From NCBI GenBank assembly GCA_045604405.1, contig JAZUNZ010000003.1, positions 58,484-122,483 on the forward strand: a stretch of 64,000 nucleotides of DNA, given 5' to 3'. How positions within the stretch are numbered: the stretch's first letter is position 1; every line of letters begins with the position of its first letter. The notes under the pieces are model-generated. The model saw only the letters and a list, made by a program, of their open reading frames with translations. It made no database searches and had not been told where the DNA came from. This DNA is from UMGS1649 sp045604405. Its GTDB lineage: Bacteria > Bacillota > Clostridia > TANB77 > CAG-465. Made by a program: the position numbers and the translations under genes. Of the stretch, positions 24,123-32,713 are shown piece after piece.

Positions 24123-25076
24123 TTATTGTTCATTTTCTTCTATTTTTCTAGTATATATCCAGTCTTCAGATATAATCCTTCTAGCTTCCTCTTCATCAAC
24201 TAAAACGCACGACGTTCCATTTACTGTATATGAGATATTTTCTATAGGCATGTTAACTGACGTTATATCTTTAAGATCAATCTCTTTTATTTCGGAAATA
24301 TATTTCATTGCTTCTCTTACAGTTACGTTTGTGTTTGTATTTTCTAGTATAACGTTTGCTACTTGTGGTAATTTTAATATGTTTTTTGCAGACATCATGT
24401 TATCTATTAAAGCTGTCATTACTTTTCTTTGCATCTTTCCTCTAGAAATATCCCCATCAGCATAGTCTCTATTTCTTACTAATATTTCCACCTGCTCAGC
24501 GTCTAATATTTGTTCGCCCTCTGGAAATGCAAAATACCACTCGCCAGTTTTTTTGTTAAGTCTCCATATTTCCTCATCAAGCGTTATCTTTAGTCCACCT
24601 ATTTCGTCTATAATAGCAGGAATCGCATCTAATTTTATTATAGCGTAGTAATCTATTTCAACATCCAAAATATTCTCAACTTCCCAAATAAATTCCTCAG
24701 TATGTTTTCCGCCATAATATATAGAATTTATTTTATATGTTGCTAGTGGATTTTCTGTATATGTGTCTCTTGGAATGGACATCATGTATAACTTGTTGTT
24801 TACGGTGTCATATTTTGCATAAATTATACTATCAGTTCTTAAGCCGTCTTTATCTACGCCCGCAAACAGCACTGAAACATTTTCCTTTTTTGGTTCCGTT
24901 AAGTAATCATTTTCCAGTATGTTTGAGCCGGCTTGTACATAACCAACGTCCATTATGCTGTTTACTCTGTATAACAAAATCCATAACAATATAGACATAG
25001 CCGTTGCCGCAAACGAAAACATTGTTATTTTACTACATAAACTTCTCTTGTTTTTCTTTTTCAAATCTTGTCTCAT
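24123..25076 (-). CDS. LCP (LytR-CpsA-Psr) family cell-wall polymer ligase
   Basis: A 317-residue membrane-anchored LCP protein that transfers teichoic acid or capsule-type polymers from lipid carrier to peptidoglycan. A basic cytoplasmic start and one membrane segment (about residues 18-37) precede the LCP domain. Conserved residues appear in LRTDSIIYA, SIPRDTY and RNRDYADGDISRGKMQ, which bind the pyrophosphate head. It is the last gene of a four-gene operon, after cvpA by 6 bases. Confidence 0.93.
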   Translation of the reverse strand: MRQDLKKKNKRSLCSKITMFSFAATAMSILLWILLYRVNSIMDVGYVQAGSNILENDYLTEPKKENVSVLFAGVDKDGLRTDSIIYAKYDTVNNKLYMMSIPRDTYTENPLATYKINSIYYGGKHTEEFIWEVENILDVEIDYYAIIKLDAIPAIIDEIGGLKITLDEEIWRLNKKTGEWYFAFPEGEQILDAEQVEILVRNRDYADGDISRGKMQRKVMTALIDNMMSAKNILKLPQVANVILENTNTNVTVREAMKYISEIKEIDLKDITSVNMPIENISYTVNGTSCVLVDEEEARRIISEDWIYTRKIEENEQ

Positions 25077-25082
25077 CCCCTG

Positions 25083-25697
25083 TTAAATAATTTTATTCAT
25101 TATTAAGTTTGTAAATATATTATGATCATATAGAGCTTTAGTTATTACACTTGTTTGTATAGTATTTATAGCGCTGTTCATAAAAGCAAGAGATGAAATA
25201 CTCTTTATTACGGCTAAAATAATACTAATTTCTATTATAAACAAAATAGCCGATGTAATAACTCCGCCCAATTTGTTAAAGGCTTTAAGAACAGGTAGCT
25301 CAAATATGCTTTCCAAAATCTTTTGAGCTATCCACAAAACAATTCTTGCGATTATGAAGACAGCTACAAACCCAATACCCGTAAATACATACTCTGTGAT
25401 TTTGCCAACAATATCTATTTCATTTTCAAGACTTAACTGTTCTTGTATCATAGATATAACTGTATTTTCTTCTAGGCTGTTTAGCTTGCCTAATACATTA
25501 TTCTCAATACTTGTGGTTATATTCATTCCCCAGCTAGTATTCGCTATATATCCACCCACCGTACCTGCTAGAAGATATGCAAGCACAAAAGCCAGTACCA
25601 AGGACACTAGTTTTGCAACAATTCCAATACAGCCTTTTTTGTAACCATATAACATCATAAATATAAATAATACTATTAAAATAATATCTAAAATCAT
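25083..25697 (-). CDS. CvpA-family membrane protein
   Basis: A 204-residue protein with four or five hydrophobic segments and the typical opening MILDIILIVLFIFMMLYGYKK-G, matching the CvpA family (colicin V production in E. coli, and YshB-like proteins in Bacillus). The molecular role is not settled. It lies between the DUF5711 gene and the LCP gene on one strand. Confidence 0.85.
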   Translation of the reverse strand: MILDIILIVLFIFMMLYGYKKGCIGIVAKLVSLVLAFVLAYLLAGTVGGYIANTSWGMNITTSIENNVLGKLNSLEENTVISMIQEQLSLENEIDIVGKITEYVFTGIGFVAVFIIARIVLWIAQKILESIFELPVLKAFNKLGGVITSAILFIIEISIILAVIKSISSLAFMNSAINTIQTSVITKALYDHNIFTNLIMNKII

Positions 25698-25718
25698 ATA
25701 TACCTCTTTACTTTTGTA

Positions 25719-26891
25719 TTAAATAGTAAACATTATTAACTTATTTGATATACACATAGCCAAGCTTCTTCCGTTATTAAATATAACTGGTTCTGTAATT
25801 ACCATGTTGCTATCATATTTTTTTATTTTCATGCCAAAATTATTATATGCTTCTATCTTTTTAGCATAGCATACATAAGCTATTCCATTTTCATATTTAA
25901 AATACTTTGGAACATCATCTATATTCACTGTTTTAACCTTTTCCGAATTCATTTTAGCAATACATAGTATATAGTTTCCAGTCCCATCCAACTTAGTATA
26001 AGCATACTTTTTGTTATAATCCGCTATATTTACTATCTGTCCTGCTTCTACTTCAACCATTTCTTTTTTATCCAAAGCAGTATCGTAAATGATATAGCTT
26101 TCTTCAAACCTTGCAATAATATTTCTACCTGACCAATACATGTCATACGCCAAATCATTGTCTACTGAATGTATTGTGTTCATATTATCTGTACCTTCTC
26201 TAATATTTGTTAAGTCTATTAAATTAATATTTGTATATGCACTTATCCCATTTACATTTACATCCACATATGCCAAATACTTAGAATTATCAGATAGCAC
26301 ATATTTTCCAATGATATCGTTACTAAGTTTAACATTGTACTTCTTTTCTCCCGAGTTATCATATATTCCTAACTCGGTCTTATTTCCATTTGATGAATAT
26401 TCTATAACACTCATACCATCGCTGTTTATACTTCCACTATATATCTTTCCTTCTATTTTTATTCTAGCCACTTCGTATTTATTCTTGTACACATATACCA
26501 AGCCTTTATCCTTATTAATAACTTGAATATATTTCCCCGAAGTATGTATGTCAGCCTCTATAGTATCTTCTAAAGTTATTTCTCCTGTCATTCTTCCATT
26601 GCTATTATAATTTGTTATTTTTCCTTTGTTATATACTAATATTTCATTGCCAAATGGTATTATTTTATTATTAGATGTTGTTAATTCTATTTGCACAGCA
26701 TCTTCGTCGTCAATGTTTTTATTTAAAACTAAACCCAGACTCGTATAGTTGTTTGCAACTATTATACAAACAATAACTATAACGCCAATTATCAATGCGG
26801 TTATTTTTTTATTGTCTAGCTGTATCTCAAGTTTCAACTGCTTTTTTTGTTGTTTTTTGTTTTCCCTTTCTTTATTTACAGTCCTTCTCAC
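25719..26891 (-). CDS. DUF5711-family membrane-anchored beta-propeller-like protein
   Basis: A 390-residue protein: a basic, lysine-rich cytoplasmic start (KQQKKQLKLE), one membrane segment (about residues 28-48) and an extracellular domain made of repeated beta strands, in the style of a WD/PQQ-like propeller. I recognise the layout as clostridial DUF5711; no function is known. The start is GTG 26891, whose last bases overlap the rarA stop (GTGA), six bases after GGGAGGT; the longer frame from 26906 is rejected. Overlap implies translational coupling to rarA. Confidence 0.75.
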   Translation of the reverse strand: MRRTVNKERENKKQQKKQLKLEIQLDNKKITALIIGVIVIVCIIVANNYTSLGLVLNKNIDDEDAVQIELTTSNNKIIPFGNEILVYNKGKITNYNSNGRMTGEITLEDTIEADIHTSGKYIQVINKDKGLVYVYKNKYEVARIKIEGKIYSGSINSDGMSVIEYSSNGNKTELGIYDNSGEKKYNVKLSNDIIGKYVLSDNSKYLAYVDVNVNGISAYTNINLIDLTNIREGTDNMNTIHSVDNDLAYDMYWSGRNIIARFEESYIIYDTALDKKEMVEVEAGQIVNIADYNKKYAYTKLDGTGNYILCIAKMNSEKVKTVNIDDVPKYFKYENGIAYVCYAKKIEAYNNFGMKIKKYDSNMVITEPVIFNNGRSLAMCISNKLIMFTI

Positions 26892-28132
26892 AAATCTACC
26901 TCCCAATCTTTTGGTATAAAGTATTTTTTGTCCTTTATTTCATCCGGCAAATATTGTTGATCTACAATTCCTCCTGGATAATCATGAGGATATTTATATC
27001 CCACGTTATATCCATCTTTTTTCATATCTTCCACTGGAGCATTTCTAATATGCATTGGTACTTGTCCCACATCCATGTTTCTTACGTCTTGGATAGCTGA
27101 ATTTATTGCCATATATGCACTGTTAGATTTTCTTGAGCGACATACAACACACACTGCTTCTGCAAGTATTATTCTTGCTTCTGGCATACCTATTTGATGC
27201 ACTGCCTGCATTGCTGCGTTTGCAACAACTAATGCATTAGGATTAGCCATTCCTACATCTTCTGCCGCACAAATAACAATTCTTCTTGCAATAAACATTG
27301 GATCTTCTCCAGCTTCCAACATTCTTGCTAGATAATGAATTGCTGCATCCACGTCGCTTCCTCTCATTGATTTTATAAAAGCAGATATAGTGTCATAATG
27401 TGCTTCAGAATTTTTATCATAGTGTAATTTTCTACTTTGTAAACATTCTTCTAAAATTTCTTCTGTTACTCTAACACTTCCATCGCTTTCCATTTCTGAG
27501 CTAATAACTGCAAGCTCTAATGCATTAAGAGCAGTTCTTACATCTCCTTCAACTGCTTTAGCTAAAAATTTTATCTCTTTATCTGTTATGTTTATTTTGT
27601 AATTTCCAAGTCCATTTTCTTTGTTTGAAATTGCATTGGAAATAATCTTTTCTGTTGCTTCAGCCGTTAAAGGCTCGAGTTTAAACAAGGTAGATCTTGA
27701 GACTAGCGCTTTATTTACCTCAAAATATGGGTTTTCCGTAGTCGCTCCAATAAGTATAACTACACCTTTTTCAACAAGTGGTAAAAGTGCATCTTGTTGT
27801 AACTTGTTAAATCTATGTATCTCGTCTATAAATACTATTGTTTTTCCCTTAGGATTTAGAAACAAATTCTTAGAATCTTCCGCTATTTTTTTTAGGTCTG
27901 CAACACCTGCAGAAGTAGCATTTAGTTCAACAAAATTATACTGTGTTGTATTTGCAATAACTTTTGCAAGAGATGTCTTGCCACATCCCGGAGGTCCCCA
28001 AAGAATTATTGAGGTTAATCTATCTGCCTTTATTAATCTATACAAAAGTTTATTCTCGCCTACTATATGTTCTTGCCCAAAAAACTCATCTAATGTTTTT
28101 GGTTTCATTCTATATGCTAATGGTTTGTCCAT
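26888..28132 (-). CDS. rarA: Replication-associated recombination protein A (AAA+ ATPase)
   Basis: A 414-residue RarA/MgsA ATPase that acts at stalled forks, related to clamp-loader subunits. Walker A GPPGCGKTSLA (about residues 45-55), Walker B VFIDEIHRF, sensor 1 IGATTENP, and the C-terminal MgsA domain with YPHDYPGG are all visible. ATG 28132 follows AAAGGGG; the frame upstream to 28177 is not used, since a -10 box lies inside it. It is the first gene of rarA-DUF5711-cvpA-LCP. Confidence 0.95.
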   Translation of the reverse strand: MDKPLAYRMKPKTLDEFFGQEHIVGENKLLYRLIKADRLTSIILWGPPGCGKTSLAKVIANTTQYNFVELNATSAGVADLKKIAEDSKNLFLNPKGKTIVFIDEIHRFNKLQQDALLPLVEKGVVILIGATTENPYFEVNKALVSRSTLFKLEPLTAEATEKIISNAISNKENGLGNYKINITDKEIKFLAKAVEGDVRTALNALELAVISSEMESDGSVRVTEEILEECLQSRKLHYDKNSEAHYDTISAFIKSMRGSDVDAAIHYLARMLEAGEDPMFIARRIVICAAEDVGMANPNALVVANAAMQAVHQIGMPEARIILAEAVCVVCRSRKSNSAYMAINSAIQDVRNMDVGQVPMHIRNAPVEDMKKDGYNVGYKYPHDYPGGIVDQQYLPDEIKDKKYFIPKDWEVDL

Positions 28133-28156
28133 ACTATACCCCTTTTTCTTTACAAC

Positions 28157-28185
28157 ATTATATATTAATATGCACAAAAAAGCAA
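28157..28185 (-). promoter_or_regulatory. Possible promoter of the rarA operon
   Basis: TATAAT on the minus strand (28162-28157) with TTGCTT 17 bases upstream. The weak -35 box lies inside the right arm of the hairpin at 28180-28214. Confidence 0.45.
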
Positions 28186-28214
28186 TGTAGCCAACTATAT
28201 TTGCTACATTGCTT
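28180..28214 (-). terminator. Terminator hairpin upstream of rarA
   Basis: A 12-bp perfect stem (AAGCAATGTAGC with its complement, 11-base loop) followed by six T on the minus strand. No gene is directly upstream of it, because another terminator (28296-28334) already closes the WG-repeat gene. Confidence 0.75.
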
Positions 28215-28295
28215 AAAAATTTAGTTTTAACTACTGTTCTGTTGAGACTTCAGATATTTTTATATTTAGATATTCAAAGTCCAACAAGAGCTATT

Positions 28296-28334
28296 AACAA
28301 AACACTCTCACTATTTAAGTGAAAGTGTTTTGTT
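28296..28334 (-). terminator. Terminator of the WG-repeat gene
   Basis: A 17-bp stem with one mismatch (AACAAAACACT-C-TCACT) and a 5-base loop, about 20 bases past the stop codon at 28353. Confidence 0.7.
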
Positions 28335-28352
28335 TAATTAATATTCTACAAT

Positions 28353-29720
28353 TTATTTCTTATCGCTTATATAAATTATGCCAGTTATAGTGTTATAATC
28401 CTCATCCACATAGCGTACCTTTACTTCTCCGTTATTATTTATAGGTCCTAGTTCATCATAAATAAGTTTAGTTACCTCTTGTCCTTCACGATTTATATAG
28501 CCCTTTTTATGATATGCACTAGAAACTTGTGCATAACCATTTCTAAAACTTCCTGCTGAATAGTGCTTGCATTTTATAACTTCATTTCCTTGTTCATCAA
28601 TATAACCGTACTTGCCATCTAAGTTTTCTACTACTGCATAGCCTTCTGAAAAGCTGCCAATGCTTCTATATCTCACATCGCACACCATTTTTCCAGTCTG
28701 CAAGTTATATAGACCTCTTTTAAAGTAGTCTAAGCGTACTATAGCATACTTTGATGATAAATACTCGATTTCTGAATATACCGTAGGTATTATAACGTTG
28801 CCTTCCAAGTCCAAAAGTCCTTTTTTATCCCCTACCTCAACTTTTAAATATTCCTCATGTATATAGCTTTTTATTATATCATACTTGCAAGGAGCTATTT
28901 GCTTTCCACAAGCATATACAATTCCCTTCTTGCCATTTTTTGTTACAACAAATATATTATTTGTTAATTGATCTATTTCCTCATAACAAGCAGGGATGAT
29001 TTGTTCTCCTTTTGTATTTAAAAGCCACTTATTATTTTTCTGACTTACAATTAACAGATCAATATTTTTGAAGTATGTCCAAGAATCGTACTCAAAAGGT
29101 ATTATTTCTTTACCAGTTTTATCATAGAAGCCCCATTTTTTCTTTTTGTTTTTAGCAGAAATAATTTCTTCAGATAAAACGCCTACCTCTATAAATTCTC
29201 CCTTTATTATAATTGTATTTGTTTTTAAATTGAATACTGCTATTTTTTTATCTGCATAATATAAGATAGCGTAATTATTTTGTGTAGTAATATTACTACA
29301 TTCAGCTGGTACAACCAGCTCTCCTTTCCGGTCCATTATGCCCATAAGCCCATTGCACGATGCTATAAGGTAATCCTCAACCATTCCTAAAATTGAAGTG
29401 CCTTTCAAAAGCTCAATTTCAAAATCGTTCTTTAGATCTATAATCTTATTACACATGTTTGTTACAGCATAAAACACTTCATCTTTTAAGTGTATTATAT
29501 TATCGTAAGCAACAGGTATTACTTCTTTCCCAAGGAAATCGAATATTCCGTTTTTACCTTCTTTTATGCATTTAAAATATTTTTGTTCAATCCGGCACGG
29601 CTTTGAGCCAAATTGAATAGGTGTTAGTTCATTATAACTCAGATCAGTTAAACCCCATTTACCATCTAGCATTACAGTTTTGCAGTCATTACGTTCATCG
29701 CAAATCAAATCGTATTTCAT
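28353..29720 (-). CDS. WG-repeat protein
   Basis: A 455-residue protein built from at least eleven copies of the WG (KWG) repeat, with units such as GKWGLTDLSY, GKNGIFDFLGKEVIP and KKGLLDLEGNVIIPTVYSEI. These repeats form small beta-rich modules; the family is common in Firmicutes and Bacteroidetes but its role is unclear, probably binding. No signal peptide is seen, so a cytoplasmic location is likely. ATG 29720 follows AGGAG. It is monocistronic with a terminator. Confidence 0.9.
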   Translation of the reverse strand: MKYDLICDERNDCKTVMLDGKWGLTDLSYNELTPIQFGSKPCRIEQKYFKCIKEGKNGIFDFLGKEVIPVAYDNIIHLKDEVFYAVTNMCNKIIDLKNDFEIELLKGTSILGMVEDYLIASCNGLMGIMDRKGELVVPAECSNITTQNNYAILYYADKKIAVFNLKTNTIIIKGEFIEVGVLSEEIISAKNKKKKWGFYDKTGKEIIPFEYDSWTYFKNIDLLIVSQKNNKWLLNTKGEQIIPACYEEIDQLTNNIFVVTKNGKKGIVYACGKQIAPCKYDIIKSYIHEEYLKVEVGDKKGLLDLEGNVIIPTVYSEIEYLSSKYAIVRLDYFKRGLYNLQTGKMVCDVRYRSIGSFSEGYAVVENLDGKYGYIDEQGNEVIKCKHYSAGSFRNGYAQVSSAYHKKGYINREGQEVTKLIYDELGPINNNGEVKVRYVDEDYNTITGIIYISDKK

Positions 29721-29829
29721 GTTTTTCTCCTATTAAAAATAGATTTTTAATTAGTTCCGTTTTATAAATTTATCTTAACAAAATATAATTTTTCGTAAAA
29801 AGTATATCATATATTATGTAATTTTTCAA

Positions 29830-30684
29830 CTACGTATTCTGCTTAAATCCTAGACCTAATACTTCTCTTGTATCTGAAATATATATAAACGCTCCTTTGT
29901 CTATGCTTCTTACTATTTTTTTAACTATTGGTAGTTGAGGCACAGTTACAACAGATATAACATGTGTATATTCTTCGTTTGTGTACACACCAATGCATTT
30001 ACTTGTTGTAACTCCTCTATCTGTTCTTTCTATTATTTCTTTAGCTATTTTTTCTCCCTCTTTAGATATAATATTTACTGCTTTTGTATAATCTACACCT
30101 TCAAATATTATATCTGTAGTCTTTTTGGAAATAAAAAGCGCAATAACAGAATAAAGAGCTATACTAATGCTATTAAACACTATGGCGTTTGTTATTATGA
30201 CAAAACTATCTATTACAAGTAGTATTTGTCCTATACTACTTATTGGTCTTTTTTTGTATATTATTTGAGCAAGAAGGTCTGAACCTCCTGTACTTCCATC
30301 TGCTTTAAAAACCAAAGACAAACCAATGCCATTTAAAAGTCCTCCAAATATACATCCCAAAAACAAGTCTTGTTCTATACTAATTATATTTGTTATACCA
30401 CTTGTTAATTCTATAAGCAAAGATAATAATACTGTGCCTATTATAGCCTTGGAACAAAATTTTAAGCCTAAATCTTTTGATGCAATAACAAACAGAGGAA
30501 TATTTATTAAAATTACTGTAAGTCCAACAGGCACTTTGTATAAATAGTAGATTATAAGAGCTATACCACTAGCGCCACCAGTAGATAAATTGTTTGGTTT
30601 GTATAATAAATTTATAGCTACCGCCAAAATCAATGTTCCTAATATTAATAATATAATCTGAACTATTTTATTGTTTTCCTTCAT
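29830..30684 (-). CDS. YitT-family membrane protein with DUF2179 domain
   Basis: A 284-residue protein with five or six membrane segments, the motif NNLSTGGASGIA near residue 30 and KADGSTGGSDLLAQI near 130, both typical of YitT proteins, and a C-terminal cytoplasmic DUF2179 domain ending FIYISDTREVLGLGFK. It may be a transporter of unknown substrate; no experiment-based function is certain. The start at 30684 is ten bases after GAGGTG; the in-frame ATG 18 bases earlier overlaps that site. Confidence 0.88.
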   Translation of the reverse strand: MKENNKIVQIILLILGTLILAVAINLLYKPNNLSTGGASGIALIIYYLYKVPVGLTVILINIPLFVIASKDLGLKFCSKAIIGTVLLSLLIELTSGITNIISIEQDLFLGCIFGGLLNGIGLSLVFKADGSTGGSDLLAQIIYKKRPISSIGQILLVIDSFVIITNAIVFNSISIALYSVIALFISKKTTDIIFEGVDYTKAVNIISKEGEKIAKEIIERTDRGVTTSKCIGVYTNEEYTHVISVVTVPQLPIVKKIVRSIDKGAFIYISDTREVLGLGFKQNT

Positions 30685-30729
30685 AAAAAGACCACACCTC
30701 ATAATTAGTATGGCCTTTTAAATATTCAC

Positions 30730-31806
30730 TTATTCTTTAACTTTTATAGTTACTTTTCCACTATATTCACTGTTGTATTTGTGTAAATTATTTTTATTAT
30801 TTCCAACAATATAATTTACCTCTTTAGGGCTAACAACAAGCTTTACTTGTTTATTTGGTTTTAATTTATTTAATTTGTCTTTTATACTATTATATGATAT
30901 ATACGATAAAACCCTTTCTTTATAATTATCACAAACAGGGCCTGCTATTTGTAAATTCTTCGCATTAATTTCCTCTGTTGTTTGAAGTCCAATACGTATA
31001 ACATTTATATTGTTTTTAACACATAAGCTATACATTGCACTTGCTCGTTCAACAGCATCTTCTAACTCTAGTGGAATATATTCCTTAGCTTCATACATAT
31101 CCCACAATTTACTTTCCTTAAGTACATATACTGGATATATTCTAACAATTTCTGGTTTCAATTCAATACATTTTTCCATTGTATATAATTCTTTTTCTAA
31201 AGTGCTTTTAGGTAGCCCCACCATTACTTGATGCCCTAGTGTAAATCCATATTTTTTGATAAGATTAGAAGCTTTAACCACTTGATTTGCCGTGTGACCC
31301 CTTTTTGCAGCCTCTAGCACTTCATCATCCATTGATTGCACACCAAGCTCTATAATTTGAACGTTTTTTTGTTTTAATATTTTAAGTATAAGTTCAGATA
31401 TATAGTCTGGACGTGTAGATATTCTAATATTCTCTACTAAGCCTTTTTCAATATACTCATTTGCAACATTTAAAAACCTTACTTGGTCTTCTATCTCTAA
31501 GCCCGTAAAGCTGCCTCCAAAGAATGCAATTTGCTTTTTACGAGTAGTATCCTTATACATTTCCAAATATTTTTCTATTTCTTGTCTTACATCATCTTCT
31601 GTTACATCTCTAGTCTCTCCACTAATTCTTCTTTGATTGCAGAAAACACATTCATTCTTACATCCTCTATGAGGTATAAATATTGGAATAATATATGTAT
31701 TATCTTTCTTAACATTTAAGCCTAATTCTTCTTTTAAATTAATTTTCAAGTTTTTTGAGCGCAGCAGCTGCAGCAGCCTGCTCTGATATTTTTTTTGTTT
31801 TGCCAT
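30730..31806 (-). CDS. Radical SAM protein of the Elp3-like group
   Basis: A radical SAM enzyme of about 358 residues. The cluster-binding motif reads CKNECVFCNQRR (a C-x3-C-x2-C pattern), followed by FFGGSFTG and LGVQSMDDEVL, which are hallmarks of the Elp3/coproporphyrinogen-oxidase-like branch. Clostridia often carry such a gene right after rnc, and its substrate is not established. The frame from 31806 overlaps the end of rnc by 68 bases and has AGGAGAAGGAA before its ATG; a TTG at 31752 would nearly remove the overlap but lacks a site. Exact start is uncertain. Confidence 0.88.
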   Translation of the reverse strand: MAKQKKYQSRLLQLLRSKNLKINLKEELGLNVKKDNTYIIPIFIPHRGCKNECVFCNQRRISGETRDVTEDDVRQEIEKYLEMYKDTTRKKQIAFFGGSFTGLEIEDQVRFLNVANEYIEKGLVENIRISTRPDYISELILKILKQKNVQIIELGVQSMDDEVLEAAKRGHTANQVVKASNLIKKYGFTLGHQVMVGLPKSTLEKELYTMEKCIELKPEIVRIYPVYVLKESKLWDMYEAKEYIPLELEDAVERASAMYSLCVKNNINVIRIGLQTTEEINAKNLQIAGPVCDNYKERVLSYISYNSIKDKLNKLKPNKQVKLVVSPKEVNYIVGNNKNNLHKYNSEYSGKVTIKVKE

Positions 31807-32431
31807 TTCCTTCTCCTATTTTATCCCCTTCAAAATATACTGAGCTATAGAAGGTTTTTGCATGAGCTTTTCCCTCCTCTTTATCTAGTACATATTCTAT
31901 TTTTACTGTTCCATTTCTTTGTAACAATTCTTGTAATCTCGTTTTATAATCTAAACTATCTTTTTCATTTAAAACTCTAACCATTGTTGGCTCTATAAGT
32001 TTTAAGCAAACTTTATAAGCAGTATCGAAACCAGCGTCTAAGTATATAGCACCTAAAATCGCTTCAAACATATCTGCCAATATTGCATCTTTTTTATTTC
32101 CGCCAGTTGTTATCTCACACTTGCCAAGTCTTATATGTCTGGATAAAGTGTTTTCTTTTATAACTTTGCTTAATGACTGTTCACAAACTATTTCAGCACG
32201 CTTCTTACTCATAACACCTTCTTTTAAAAGTGGTGTTATATTATATAAATATATAGATACAATATGTTCTAAAATTGCATCACCTAAAAATTCTAATCTT
32301 TCATTATAACAAGAAGATGATGTTTCTCCTTGTTCATAAGCATATGATTTATGTGTAAGGGCAATCTTTAATAGCTCTTTGTTCGTAAATGCATGTCCTA
32401 TTTTCTTTTCTATCTCACTGTAATTAAGCAT
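31739..32431 (-). CDS. rnc: Ribonuclease III
   Basis: A 230-residue double-strand-specific RNase that processes rRNA precursors and antisense duplexes. The RNase III signature ERLEFLGDAILE is at about residues 43-54, and the second acidic site is in ADMFEAILGAIYLDAG. A double-stranded RNA-binding domain occupies the last 70 residues (YKTRLQELLQ...EQAAAAAALKKL). Normal length. It normally follows acpP; here an ATPase gene on the other strand intervenes. Confidence 0.97.
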   Translation of the reverse strand: MLNYSEIEKKIGHAFTNKELLKIALTHKSYAYEQGETSSSCYNERLEFLGDAILEHIVSIYLYNITPLLKEGVMSKKRAEIVCEQSLSKVIKENTLSRHIRLGKCEITTGGNKKDAILADMFEAILGAIYLDAGFDTAYKVCLKLIEPTMVRVLNEKDSLDYKTRLQELLQRNGTVKIEYVLDKEEGKAHAKTFYSSVYFEGDKIGEGNGKTKKISEQAAAAAALKKLEN

Positions 32432-32598
32432 TTTGTTACCTCCGATATATATTTTATCACATTTTACATAAAAGCTAAAGAGTTTATTAGTATTTTTAGT
32501 AATTAGTATAATTTTACAAAATATATATCTTATTAAATGTATATTAGCGTTATATGAAAGTACATACTAGTTACGAAATGTATGTGTCAAGAGCGCGC

Positions 32599-32665
32599 AA
32601 AAGTTATTTCTCATTTGCGAAATAACTTTTGTAATACACTTTTTTATTTCTCGTTTGCGAAATAA
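32599..32665. promoter_or_regulatory. Two palindromic operator-like copies upstream of the DUF4143 ATPase gene
   Basis: Copy 1 (32599-32630) is a perfect 12-bp inverted repeat, AAAAGTTATTTC with GAAATAACTTTT. Copy 2 (32644-32665) repeats the core TTATTTC-8 bases-GAAATAA, and the loops are almost identical (TCATTTGC and TCGTTTGC). The centres are 40 bp apart, close to four helical turns, and copy 2 abuts the -35 box. This is the layout of a repressor binding cooperatively to two sites. Confidence 0.7.
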
Positions 32666-32666
32666 C

Positions 32667-32695
32667 TTGACAAATTGAAAATAAAAGCTTATACT
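32667..32695 (+). promoter_or_regulatory. Sigma-A promoter of the DUF4143 ATPase gene
   Basis: Perfect TTGACA, 17-base spacer and TATACT; the start codon is 19 bases after the -10 box. Confidence 0.85.
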
Positions 32696-32713
32696 TTATA
32701 TAGGTGATTGAAA

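Noticed and set aside
31739..31806. Frameshift between rnc and the radical SAM gene
   Set aside because: Both proteins have complete conserved domains; overlap with an internal ribosome binding site explains it.
32599..32665. CRISPR-like repeat
   Set aside because: Only two copies, each palindromic and placed at a promoter, with no spacer array.
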